A DNA stretch of 64,000 nt from Seminavis robusta (taxonomy: Eukaryota; Bacillariophyta; Bacillariophyceae; Naviculales; Naviculaceae). Below are positions 1 through 10,800 of the stretch, piece by piece (positions within the stretch are counted from its first letter, which is position 1; each line of letters begins with the position of its first letter). The notes beneath the pieces are model-generated. The model did not search any database, had not been told where the DNA came from, and saw only the letters and a program-made list of their open reading frames with translations. Position numbers and translations under genes: made by a program. Location: the NCBI GenBank assembly GCA_903772945.1, contig CAICTM010000086.1, positions 62,001 through 126,000 on the forward strand. Reading direction: 5' to 3'.

Positions 1-517
1 GAAAAAGAAGAAGAAGAGGGAGAGGGTTAACCTTGTGATTCCCAATTCCGAATTGCGAGCCAGCAGGCAAAGATCGAGTCATTGTGAGGTCGTTGAGAGA
101 GGGGAAACGGCAATGACTCCAACACTCCCATAACTCTTCTCCCCTAAGACATCCGAAGAACAGGAAAATACGTCAGGAAGTAGAGGTTCGTTGTCAAATT
201 CAAATTGATTCAACGGATAGACTGACTGGCTCTTTTTCGCTCTTTTTCCCATCCTTCGCTTGCACCAGACCTTCCCATTATTTTCGAAAATCGACCGAAA
301 CTCGCAGCAACAGCAACAACAACAACTCTCGGAGCAGCAGCAACAACAACCATCCAACAACAATAGCACTACTCCCTTGTGCGACGCTTCGTTTGTCTTG
401 AAGTCAGCGACTACATCCGTAGGGGCAAGTACTCTTGGCAAGACGGATCGGCGTGCAACGAGATCGGAGATCGGAGATCGGAGATCGCTCAACAACAAAA
501 ACACGAAACTATCCACC
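1..517. other. Upstream region with simple repeats, no gene assigned
   Basis: This stretch holds a purine-rich GAA/GAG run at 1-27, a CAG/CAA-rich run at about 303-360 and a short tandem of GATCGGA (about three and a half copies) at 462-486. The CAG/CAA run is in frame with the gene that starts at 518, but no ATG opens that frame upstream. It may be 5' UTR or the end of an upstream spliced exon. Confidence 0.5.
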
Positions 518-1105
518 ATGACCATGAGGATCGCTACAAGTCCTTCCTTCTCCAAGTGGCTGCTTAGTGTAAAGAGATACTCATTCAATGAACTGAGGGC
601 AACAAGGCATGGGTTCACCTGCAAGTATGTGATTTTCGAAGGACAGTATGCACCAGATCGCCGATTCAGCAACAAGGAGAAGCACCACTGTGCTCGCGCA
701 ATCGAATTTACAGGGCACACTCTTGAGGAGATGATCTTGCAAGGAGGATGCAAGCCTGTTCCTCCTGACATGACCAACATCATGGATTACATGTACTATT
801 GGGGACCTCAGAAGAGTCGGCCATGGTACAGAGCTGTTCTCTCCACCCTTTATGAAATGCTGTTGGGACCAGATGGCTGTGAGAGGAAGGACATGTTCAT
901 TGAGTGCATCTATTGGTTGGTGAGGGAAAGGATCAGTGAGAGCTATGAGGTGTCCTCCCTTGAAGGACAGAGTGTGATGGATGCTTGGCATTATTATTGT
1001 TGCCACTGGTATGACTACAACAACAAGATTTCCTTCAAGAAATTGGCTGAGATGAGTGAGACTATGGTTGTTGATTTCATTGGCATTGACTCAGATGATA
1101 TGTAA
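518..1105 (+). CDS. Unknown 195-aa protein
   Basis: I do not recognise this protein. The frame is open from about 260 but has only a TTG there. The ATG at 518 sits in a strong context (ccaccATGa), so I start there. The product is mixed alpha-helical in appearance, rich in Trp/Tyr/Cys in its middle and C-terminal half (WGPQKSRPWY, WHYYCCHWYDY) and ends in an acidic tail (GIDSDDM). No signal peptide or membrane segment is visible. It runs tail to tail into the decayed DUF6729-like copy on the minus strand, with about 50 bp between them, so it could be part of the same multicopy unit; that is inference. The in-frame Q-rich upstream stretch could be extra N-terminal coding sequence if a spliced first exon exists. 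Confidence 0.5.
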   Translation: MTMRIATSPSFSKWLLSVKRYSFNELRATRHGFTCKYVIFEGQYAPDRRFSNKEKHHCARAIEFTGHTLEEMILQGGCKPVPPDMTNIMDYMYYWGPQKSRPWYRAVLSTLYEMLLGPDGCERKDMFIECIYWLVRERISESYEVSSLEGQSVMDAWHYYCCHWYDYNNKISFKKLAEMSETMVVDFIGIDSDDM

Positions 1106-1157
1106 GTTACTGGCTAAATTAGAAATGAATTTGGTGGATCTAAATATTGACTGTTTG

Positions 1158-4100
1158 TTGCTACTTCCCATACCCAGTCAATCTTGATTGGCAATTATGA
1201 TCATGAGGTGGTCTTCCTCTCCTATGAGTCAACCACTGGCAGTATCTCTGACAGCAGCCATTCGGTGGAGGAGGTGGCTGGAAAGGAGATGGCAGTATTG
1301 GTTGGAATTGCCGCATTTGCATGGCAAGTTGCATCATTTGAAGTTGTTGTTGTTGCTGGTATAGAATCAAATTGCCAACATAAACATTTCTTGTTTGTGG
1401 CACTGCAGGTGCTGGAGGTGGTGGTGGTGGCGGTGGCGGCGGCGCCGGTGGAACCATTGCTGTTGCATCGATTGCTGGTGGATTTGGTGGCTCGATTGCT
1501 GGTGGAGTCGGTGGTTGTGGTCCTGTACAAGCCACACACAAACAACAATCATTTGGTGCATACTTTTGTCTCTGTGGCTTGAATCCAACAATGAACTCTG
1601 AGAAGAACCTCTCTCCATTATCCTGTGGCAAGGGCTCTGCATTTGGAAATGGTTCATCGACACCCACAGCCAGTGCTAGCTGATTCAGGTAAGCCAACTC
1701 TGAATGATTCCAGTAAGGTACAACTTTTCCCATCCGGCTGGAATTACCTCCTCTCTGCTACACTGATTCTTGACAGGAAGGCTCTCTGTGTCTAATCTTG
1801 AGGTTGTATCTTGCAGTTCCAGCCAAGTTGAGTGCATCAGCAAGGCTTCTTCTCATTCCACCATTGCCAAAATGGGCAAACTTGTCATGGAACGCTTCTA
1901 ACTTGGATTCTCCTCTCCTTGATAGGTACTCTGGGAGGTTGTGCTTGGAATTGGGTGATGGTAGGATGGTGTCATACATGTCTTCCAGTGCCAGGGATCA
2001 GCCAAGTGAGCGCTTTGTCAACACAGTTCTCTACAGCTGGCTTGGTATCAGAAGTGAACAAGGTATAGTTCTTGGCTGGATCGAGTCGGCCCTGTCCTGG
2101 CTGGCTACATCACTGGCTGTCACTTGTACCTGCAGAACCACTGCTGTAACCTCTGCCTCATTGTCTCTGGTGACCTCATCTGCTTCCTTAGATACTTGGA
2201 GTACCGAGCTCTGAAGACCTTGGAGGCTTGCATGTCGGAGATCTCTGCCATGGAGTAGTGCTTGCCATTGGAGGACAAGAGGCCATGTTCAATGCATGGA
2301 GGACTTCTCATAGTCATCTGGTGAGTACTCATACAAGCAATCCAAGAGTCAGTCAGTGCTTGAAAGTAATCAATGTGACCCTTCCTCAAAGTTGACAGGA
2401 TCCTCTTCTCATAATGAAACAGGCCAAGTCTTCCTCAATACCTGGAAAGAGTAATCCCAGTAGTCATCTTGTGGGGCCAGGTGTCACTGTACATGCAGCT
2501 GGATTGAAGTGGCTCCTCTTGCTAGCTGCATGGCAGCATGGGAGAGTGGATGGTCTTGGTGGTAGGAACGAGAACTGCTGAAGCAATCTCTCCAGTCTCA
2601 GTAGCAGCATCCCAAACAGCAGCAGCACCAAGACTCTTGCTGTAGTTCTTGATCACCTGAAGGTGTGGTCTTGACAGAAGATTCTTTTGTTGCACTTGAC
2701 ACTTTGATCTCTCTTGTGTGCCTTTGGTTGTCACTGATCCTCCATGGATTCCTGTTTGAAGCACAAGCCTCATCATAGAGGTCTCGAATGGTGTCACCAA
2801 GGGGAGGATACTGTCTGATGTAAGTTCCATCCTTTTGAAGAAAGGGATCTGGTTCTGTTTCACTTCCTTCCCAATAGGAGAAGTATGACGTCATGGCCCT
2901 AATGAACTCTCTGTTGATTGCATTGTAGATGAGCCGGCTGCAGAGTTCGCCATTGCCATAGGTCAACATGATGGTTTCGAAAGTCTCGTGGCAGTCCTGT
3001 CCAAGTGACAAGCCTTCTTGAGTGCATACTTTGACTCCACAGGATAGAGAGAGCAGCATGCTGTGGGATGGAGCACAAGACTTCAGCACTGTTGGCACTG
3101 AACAATCTCTGGCAGAGTCACACTTCATATTCATGACTATGCACCAAGATGGAGCTCCTGTAACACCAAATAGTGGAAACAGAGTTTTGTTCTTAGACCA
3201 GTTTGTTCTTTCATTCTTTAGTTTGCCACAACATCTACCATCAGGGCAACCAACAGTAATGCCACATCGATTCCAGTCCACGAAGGAGTTTCTGGCCCAC
3301 AATGGAGTGGTGTGTGGGAGATGAATTGCTCCTCTGTGGATGGAACTGTCATGGTGAGTCCTTCAAATGTTGGTGGAAATTGTGATTCTTGGCCGATAAT
3401 GGATTCTGACACTACTTGTGCATTGCTAGCATTGCCAGTGGTGCTCCTTTGGTCTTGTGCTGTTCCACAAAGGCAGTATCGTTTACAAGAGTGGTGACCT
3501 TTTGACAAAGAGCCATTGAGTTGTCTTGGTTGTGGATGTCTTCTGTTGCCGGCTCTGGTTTGGTTTCTTGGCTGTGTTTGTTCTAGGACCAAAGAAGGCT
3601 TCCCCGTTCTCTCTTGTTGAGTGCTTCCAGCTTCCTCTTCATTCATGGAAGAGGAGACTGAAGTGCCTTGTGAGTTTCTGCTCTCTCTGAGGGTTTCCAT
3701 TGTCAGCTCATTCAAATCTCCTCTTCCTCTTGTTACTGTATTCTTAATACAGAGAACGTGGTGTGATCTTTTTGGGACTCTGAACCAAGATGTCTGGCTT
3801 ACAGATGACACACTTCTTAAACACTTCTTGAGTGGATCAAAGACTTCTGCTACCTCTCCTCCCAGTGTCGTTTGGGGTCCTTCTTCTCTGGCTCTCTTGG
3901 ATCTGTTGTTGTTCAATTTGGCGAGTTCATAAGCTCTCTTCTGTTGCGAGTTCCTCTGTTGACTTTGGCAGCCCATTCCTCCATTGTGAGTGGTAGCTGC
4001 TGTTGCTGCTGCTGTTGCTGCTGCTGTTGCTGCTGCTGTTGCTGCTGCTGTTCCGGTCATGATGGTGCTGCTTTTGGCTGAGATAATGACTCTCCGGTGG

Positions 4101-4163
4101 TGTTGCCGGTGGTGTTGTCATTGTCGATCGCGACGGAATCTTCTTCCTCTCCGAAAACAACAA
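1158..4163 (-). pseudogene. Decayed DUF6729-like family member
   Basis: The minus strand keeps recognisable blocks of one protein, in order, but spread over several reading frames. At about 4163-3900 is a low-complexity Ser/Asn or Ala/Thr stretch, depending on frame. At about 3290-3130 is a Cys-rich block with NERTNWSKNKTLFPLFGVTG followed by a WCIVMNMKC segment. At about 2990-2890 is MLTYGNGELCSRLIYNAIN. At about 2660-2590 is a VIKNYSKSLGA block with WDAATETGEIA. At about 1930-1810 is LPEYLSRRGESKLEAF with FGNGGMRRSLADALNLAGTA. At about 1720-1600 is WNHSELAYLNQLALAVG with NGERFFSEFI, then a poly-Pro/Gln tail. As I remember the family, these blocks belong to the DUF6729-type proteins expanded in diatoms and other protists; function unknown, possibly mobile. 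Introns could explain one or two frame changes but not all. I infer a pseudogene. Confidence 0.6.
3990..4052. repeat. GCT/GTT-rich microsatellite (12-bp period)
   Basis: The sequence repeats TGTTGCTGCTGC about four times, plus partial copies. On the minus strand it encodes Ser/Asn or Ala/Thr runs at the start of the decayed DUF6729-like copy. Confidence 0.85.
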
Positions 4164-4199
4164 CGAATTTTCGAACTTTATAGCACACTGTATCCGTAA

Positions 4200-4847
4200 T
4201 ATCTATAAATGGTACGTTAAGTATATTTGAATATTTGCTGACGCACTTGCTGATGTCATAGGTTGATTAGCCAATCACATTACTGCCTTCTACCGCTTTC
4301 ACCCTCAGCTCCCTCTGCTACAGCTACCGGTACTGGCACTGGAGCTGTGGAGGGCTCAGCTACAGTATGTAGCTAACCGAGGGCTTTTCGTGCTTGGAAT
4401 GGGCCAAATTGTGAGGAGCGAGCAGAGCTTTCGACAAGCTGGCTTATGCGAATGACGTACCATTCCACGTCTTCTTTTCCCTTAAATATTTGTGCCAGAT
4501 GAAGAAGCTGTCTTGATAGAATGACTTTCTGACATCGACGTCAGAATCAAAATGACCCAAGGTTCCCAAGATTTGTCACTCCACCATCACCTCCAACAAG
4601 AGCGGCCTCACAATCACTGCATCGCAACTGCATCGCAACAACCAAAGCCATTGAAAAATCACTCTCAAAGTTAACTCAGACAAACAAACAAAGACGTGAG
4701 TGTCCCTTGGCAACTCTCGCCGAAATTGAACAGCAACGGCCCATTTGACCGAACCACGTCAGCGTCAACCTGATACCGCCCAGTCATCACAAAGACTACA
4801 ATCCATCAACCCGCCCATTGAATTGCGAAACAAAAGCGTATTACAAA
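4200..4847. other. Spacer and 5' region of the 711-aa coiled-coil gene
   Basis: No coding frame with support. A short CCGGTACTGGCACTGG-type motif lies near 4327, one of the many ACCGGT/GGTACC words found in the spacers here. The last 150 bp are C/A-rich and probably 5' UTR of the gene starting at 4848. Confidence 0.5.
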
Positions 4848-6983
4848 ATGTTGGAATCAGCAGAAGATGTTTGGAAACAAGTGAATTTGGGCGTGTTGCG
4901 AGGAGAGATGCAGTTTATCGTGGAACCGCCCGTGAAGGAACCAACCTACATTTACGAAAGCCGCCAAGAGTTGGCCACTTCCAACAAGAGTCATGGGGGC
5001 CAAGATTCTGCTGCTGCCAATGCCAACATCAAGAATGACCGTAAGGAGCAGTTGGATCAGGAACTGACACTGCAAAAATCAGAAGAAGAAAAGTGGACCG
5101 AGCTCTCGCGCAAATTGGAAAAGAAAACCAAGCAGGCGGCCGACCATGTGGTTCGGTTGACGACGTCTTTGAAAGTCTTTCGCGATGAATTGGCCAAACG
5201 CTCGGACCGTGTCACAGAAGTTCAGGAGCAACTGGTCGACAAGCAAGAACGAGCCGAGGCTCAGATGGAAAAGCTTCAAAAGGATCAGATCGCCCAAAAG
5301 GAACATGCCGCACGAGCCACCGAAACGGCCGAACGGGCGGCACGAGGATTGAAAGAAATGACAAAGCAAAAGGACCGAATCGAACAGCGCTTAAAGGCAG
5401 CGTACCGGAGCCTCAAGCCCTTGGAAGAAAAGGTACAAGATCTGGAAGTGAATCTCTACGGCAACAATTCCTTGTCCGGCAATCAGAGGGAGTACTTGAA
5501 AGCCGAAATCCAAGTTGAACGGGGTCATCGGGATCGCGTTCGCACTCAAATTGGGCAACTGGAAACAGAACTGGAAGAATTGGTCAAGGAGTGTACCAGT
5601 CTAACGGCGAAGCATGCACTCTTCCAAGACGAGCACAAACGTCGGACACTACGTGCGCAGAGCATGGAGACCAAGATCCAAGAACAGCAAGGCTTTTTCA
5701 AGGCTCAGCTTGAGAAATTCCGGGAACAAGTCGATGGCGTGCGCAATGACCGGGATGCTTGGGAAGTGAAGACCTTGAACATGGCAGAGGCGTTGGACGC
5801 CAAACGCATCGAGTCGCAAAAGCTCGACGTCAAGTTGATGCTCTTCAAAGAACAGCTTACTACAGTGCAAGCTGCCGTCAAGCGTCTCGATGCCATGAAG
5901 CTGGCTAGCATGGAATCCAGCCATCGCAGCGTCAAATCGAATCGCGACGAACCGGATTCCGAGGAGGATGACGACAGTGACAGCGACGACGAGGAAGAAG
6001 TTGTAGTCAAGGACCCACAATTCGAACAGTACGTTTGGCAACCACCCAATGCTGCCGTCACATCTACTGCCACTACAGTTGCCAAGCCTGTCCCAAAGAC
6101 TGTGAGCCCCGCTCCTGTTGTTGTCAAGACAACGCCCAAGACCATTCCAGCCGTCATCAAGCCAATTACCCCCTTACCAATCGTATCGCCAATCAAAATG
6201 AGCATGCCTGTTGTCCGGGTCAACCATGTCGCCGTCAAGCTCGACAAGCCTGCGGTGAAACAGACCACCTACCAGCAAGTGTCAGTCGTCAAGCCAACTA
6301 CAGCATATTCGCTTCCCAATGAGCCGTCCCTCGCGGCCACGTTGGGAGAGCTACAACGCGACTTGCAGCATCAAAAGAGATTCCAGCAAGAACACGCCAT
6401 CAAGATGGAGAAACAGTACGCGCAGTTGGCATCCAAAGTGGAAGGCATGAACACTGGCAATGATGATGCGCCTGCGGCCAAAAACGTGTCCAACTACGAC
6501 GATATGGATTCGCAGCTCAGTGCCTTGAAACTGCAAATCCAAAAGGATGCCATGAGGGATGCTCATGATATGCGACAGCTGTTGCAGCAGATGAACCACC
6601 AGTGCGTCCATTTGGCCACCAAGTTGGATGGTCTCACGCAAGAAGTCAAGCATCGTGATGCACAGAATGCCCAATTGGAAGAAAAGTTGAAGGATAAGGA
6701 GGCTCAGTATTATGAACAAATGGAGTTTCTACGGGGAGAAATGCAGCGCCAACTAGAGAGGCAGCAGCAAGTGTTTGCCGACAAGATTAGTCAGGCCATG
6801 ATCCAAATGGAACGGGTAGTCACGGCACACGGGACCGTCAGTGGCAACAATAATAACATGCAGGATAGCATGGCCAGTCTGGAGTCCTTGCCACCGATCG
6901 CAGCCCAAAATGAAATGACAACGACAGCATATTCCATGACGTCGGGGATCAAGGTGTTTGGCGGCCCACTCTTTCAGAAATAA
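4848..6983 (+). CDS. Coiled-coil protein, 711 aa (paralogue of the 1,696-aa protein)
   Basis: One uninterrupted frame. The frame extends 30 bp upstream to a TTG, but the first ATG is at 4848 (caaaATGt). Residues about 70-350 are nearly continuous heptad coiled coil. About 375-395 is an acidic Asp/Glu run, 400-490 is a Pro/Val/Lys-rich linker with several KPxPKTV-like units, and 510-660 is a second coiled coil. There is no membrane segment or known catalytic domain. The middle (HRDRVRTQI, then RNDRDAWEVKTLNMAEALD) and the C-terminal coil (LLQQMNHQCVHLATKLDGL, then DKEAQYYEQMEFLR) match, in the same order, segments of the large coiled-coil protein encoded convergently just downstream. I infer a structural or scaffold role; the cellular location is unknown. 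Confidence 0.85.
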   Translation: MLESAEDVWKQVNLGVLRGEMQFIVEPPVKEPTYIYESRQELATSNKSHGGQDSAAANANIKNDRKEQLDQELTLQKSEEEKWTELSRKLEKKTKQAADHVVRLTTSLKVFRDELAKRSDRVTEVQEQLVDKQERAEAQMEKLQKDQIAQKEHAARATETAERAARGLKEMTKQKDRIEQRLKAAYRSLKPLEEKVQDLEVNLYGNNSLSGNQREYLKAEIQVERGHRDRVRTQIGQLETELEELVKECTSLTAKHALFQDEHKRRTLRAQSMETKIQEQQGFFKAQLEKFREQVDGVRNDRDAWEVKTLNMAEALDAKRIESQKLDVKLMLFKEQLTTVQAAVKRLDAMKLASMESSHRSVKSNRDEPDSEEDDDSDSDDEEEVVVKDPQFEQYVWQPPNAAVTSTATTVAKPVPKTVSPAPVVVKTTPKTIPAVIKPITPLPIVSPIKMSMPVVRVNHVAVKLDKPAVKQTTYQQVSVVKPTTAYSLPNEPSLAATLGELQRDLQHQKRFQQEHAIKMEKQYAQLASKVEGMNTGNDDAPAAKNVSNYDDMDSQLSALKLQIQKDAMRDAHDMRQLLQQMNHQCVHLATKLDGLTQEVKHRDAQNAQLEEKLKDKEAQYYEQMEFLRGEMQRQLERQQQVFADKISQAMIQMERVVTAHGTVSGNNNNMQDSMASLESLPPIAAQNEMTTTAYSMTSGIKVFGGPLFQK

Positions 6984-7862
6984 GAAGCCAAGGTGGGAAA
7001 CCAGGCAACATGCGTGGTTAGGTTGACGGTGTATGTCTACGTGAATGTCCCACGGTGACGATCGAACGGGGGAGTTAAACGAATTTTCGATATCAAAGGC
7101 ACAAGTTGCTTGTAAAATCAAATGATAAAAAATGCATACATGAACTTGTTCTCGTACGACCGTCTCCCGCAATGGCCATTGTGTACCGTGCCAGGAAGAG
7201 AGAAAACGAATAGCCGTAGTTGGGCTGACAACACAGGTTGCTATTAGAAAATCCCACGTGTCCTGCCCCGCCGAATCCTTGAAACAAAAGGATGCTGGGC
7301 ACAGACCCCAAACCACCAAAGAGCCGGCGCGTAGTTTGTTGGCTGGGACAATGCACGTCGTTTTTCCAGCTCAAGGTCAATCAGAAGTAGTTGTTGGGCA
7401 CGCGAGAAACAATGCGACCTACTCACTCCGATGCTACTATCTCCTAGCTACGGTACGGCAAAGGTTCGTTTGCTGTTGCATTGTCTCGCGAAGCCCAGCC
7501 CGTAAGTTGGGGAAAGTATGGCAAGTTCTTGATGCGGAGCCCAAGCTCTTCCACACCTTCCCTAAGCAAACAGTTCGGTGCACCATCCGAGAACTGCAAA
7601 GGAATTTGAATCTCTACACCTGCCTCTTGAGCCTCCCATGAGACACCTGTAGGAGCAATGTGTCGCTCATGTCATGCTGCTTGAGACGGAGCACACCTCG
7701 TCTTCGTAGGTTTCCGTCCATAGCCTTGTTCCGTTGGTACCTTTCTTACTGCACCACAAGCAACACCAACACCGCAACAATAATCGCCTGGAGACGAAAT
7801 ATAACACAAACTATCTTACACTACTTTACGAAACATAAGTAATCCGTGGTCGCAGGGTCTTG
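6984..7862. other. Spacer between convergent coiled-coil genes
   Basis: An 879-bp stretch between the 3' ends of the two coiled-coil genes. It contains two plus-strand open frames of 127 and 60 codons without an ATG-led, domain-bearing or low-complexity signature, so I treat it as 3' UTRs plus spacer. No repeat stands out. Confidence 0.5.
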
Positions 7863-10800
7863 TCAGTTCTCTTCTTTCTTGATGGCAGCCCCTGTGTTCA
7901 TGGTCGAAGCTAGCATGACAGGGCGCAACATGTTGGCCCTGATGATGCCAGACGCCATTGAATACCCCAAACCTGGCTTCTGACTCCACGTTGCCGTGCT
8001 CGAGTCTCCTTCCTTCCTCTCCCCTGCCTTTTTCGTCTGGCGATGTTGGAGCGCAAGCTCCTCTTCTCGAGAATTCCAAACTGGAAGGGCTGACGGTCGC
8101 CCTTCTCGCTTTGCGATGCACTGGAGAAGATACACCATGGCATTGTAGATTCGCAATTGTATTTGATGCTGGTACTTGGATTGCTGACTGTCGAAATCAT
8201 CTCGCACGGACTGCAGTTGCATCAGGTACATTGCGTCTCTGTCTTTGGCACGATGCTCCTGGTCTTCCCTCTCTTGGCTGCTCTCGCTAACCTCGCTTGA
8301 TAGAAGGTCCACTTTTGCCGCCAAGTCGATGTATTTCTCTTTCATCTGCTGGACAAGATGTCCTGTTTGAATCTGAGTATGTACAGCGATACTGCTCTCT
8401 TCGGCTTCTCTCTCCACCGCTTCCAGGTGCTTGCCATGTGCCTGTGAAACCACCATCAAACTCTCCACTTTGCAAATGAGATCTGAAAATTCAGCGTCTT
8501 TTCTCATCATCGCTTGCTCGCACAGCTGCTTCAGCGATTGGAGATCAGTCTTGAAGAATTCGATCATAGAAGAAACATCAGCTTTGGTGTCGTCTTGTTG
8601 CTTCTCGAACAAGGACAGGCGGACTTCACATGCTTGGATGGAGTCAACCAGGGCTCCAACTTGTGCAACAATATCGCCGTGGTCTTTAAATTGAGCAGCT
8701 AACCCTTCCACCCTTGCAGAGAGATCTTTGTAGCTTGTTGCGTCATTTGGTTGCGACACGGAAACCTTGCTTGTAGCTTGATACTGTTCCTCTAGCGCCT
8801 GGAGCTTTTTTCGGAGAGAATCCACTTGTGTATATATATCTGTTCTCAATGACATCTGATCTTCCCTGAACATAACCATTTGGCTTTCGCTGCTCGCTAC
8901 ATCGAGCTTGAGAGCCTCGACTTCGGTGGCTTGGCTTCCCTGCCGCTGGAGATCAAATTCCATTTGCTCCACCTTTTCTGCCAATATCTGGCATTGGCTA
9001 TTAGACTCCTGGAGCTGACGGCCGAGCAACTCTGTGGTTTCCGACAAAACAGCGACCTGGGAATGTGGTTGCAGAGTTTCCGAATCGATCGAATGGTCTT
9101 CGTCTCTCACGCCTCTACAGCTTCCACGTGGGGGGCGAATTCTTCCGCTTCGAACACATATTGCTTGTTTCACAACTGGTAGTGCCTGAAGCCGCTCGAC
9201 GCCGGAAGATTCGACCTCTATCGTCTCGAGGACACATATCAAATCACTGATGCTTTTCCTCCAGGTATCGCGCTCTTGGCGTCGGCTAAGGAGCTCTGAA
9301 TGAATGGATTCCCTCTCAACCGCAACTGACTCCAAAACACTGCTCAAACTAGATCTCAAAGCATTCAACACAGCGCGGCGTCGGTCAAGTTCCCCTTCGT
9401 ACAGCTCCTGCTTAGCAGCAAGCTTCGAGCATTCTGCCTTATCCATCTTGAGTGACGATTCCATTTCAGACACTTTTTTCTTCCATTCATCGCGATGTTC
9501 TTTCTGTTGACGTCGCCTACTCCCAAGTCGCGACCTGACGCTTGTAGACAGGCATTCCTCTTCCAAATCGTCGTCAATATCTGAGACCCGCTCATCTCGA
9601 AGCACCAGCTCCTCTCGGCATCGATTCACACTCATTTCAAACTCGCGAAGCTTCTTTCGTGCTTCAATCAATCGAGCTTCGCTCCTGTGCGTCGTCTCCT
9701 CAAATTTCTTCAATTGCTGTCGCTGCAGTTCAATTTCAGTATTCAAAACCTCTGCTCTAGACGAATATGAGTCTGACTTTTCTTTTGCGTGCATCTCTAA
9801 GGCTGCAACGCTTTCATCTCGACGCTGCAACTCTCCGCTGAACGTTACCAACTTTGTCGAAAGGCTCACATATCTTTCTTCCGTCTCCGACAAAGGCGCC
9901 AAGCTTATCGACGAGACGTCTGTGGTGTTCGCTATCGATGAAGCCTGCAAGCTATGTGATTCATTAGCTGAGCGGCAATTAGCCGCATCTCCATCAGCAG
10001 TTTCCGCATGCTTGCTCGACAAGTTGTCTGGTGTGGGCTGACACTCCCGCCGGCTGGACGACCCTCCCCCATCAGATCTCGAAGAATGCGCCTCCTGCGC
10101 CTTGGAGCCAAAGGACGATTCTTGCAGCTCATTCTCGACCTTGTCGAAACGCTCGTCCACCCGAAGCACCACCTTGTCCAGTTTCTCCTTGTGCAACATG
10201 CCTTGATTTTCAACCTTCATGTTGAGGAGCTCGATGAAGCCAGAAAGCTCGGACGTCTTAAAATGATACTCCTTTTGATGTTCAAAGCTGCTCTCGCATT
10301 GCTGATGGACCTGCCCCGATAGGTCTTCCACCTGCCGAAGAAGTATGAGATGCTTCTGTTCTGTGGATTCAAAGTCACAGCGCGTTTCGCTTTCCACTTC
10401 ATCCAGTTTGGCTTCAACTTGTTCTAACTTCTTTTCTGCCGTTTCAGCCTTGGCAAATAGTTCCTTCCTGGTGTTCTCGATGTTTTGCCCCCTTGATGCC
10501 AAAAGTGAGGTGGCCTTGCTTAGGTCGGAAGACATTGCGTCGACCTTGGACACCAGCAAGCCATGGGTCTCTTGGGACTTGCCAAGAGCCTCTTCACAAA
10601 ACGATGTCTTTGATGAGAGGACATCCAGACTGTTATTGGCGTAAGTCTGCCGTTGTCCCAGCTCTTCGATATCATGAGAGCACTTGGTGACTGCGGCCGC
10701 TAACGCCTTTGTCCGTGATGAGAAATCCGCAGTCTTCTCTTCCAAGGCAACACAGCGCTGGCGATGCTCCCAGTCCTGATTTTCGAGACTTTTCTGCATC

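Noticed and set aside
79-783. 234-codon minus-strand frame opposite the CAG/CAA run
   Set aside because: It encodes poly-Cys/Leu from the complement of Gln repeats and overlaps the better supported plus-strand gene; no conserved block.
7258-7842. Two plus-strand open frames between the coiled-coil genes
   Set aside because: No ATG-led coding character, no recognisable domain, and they span the expected 3' flanks of two genes.
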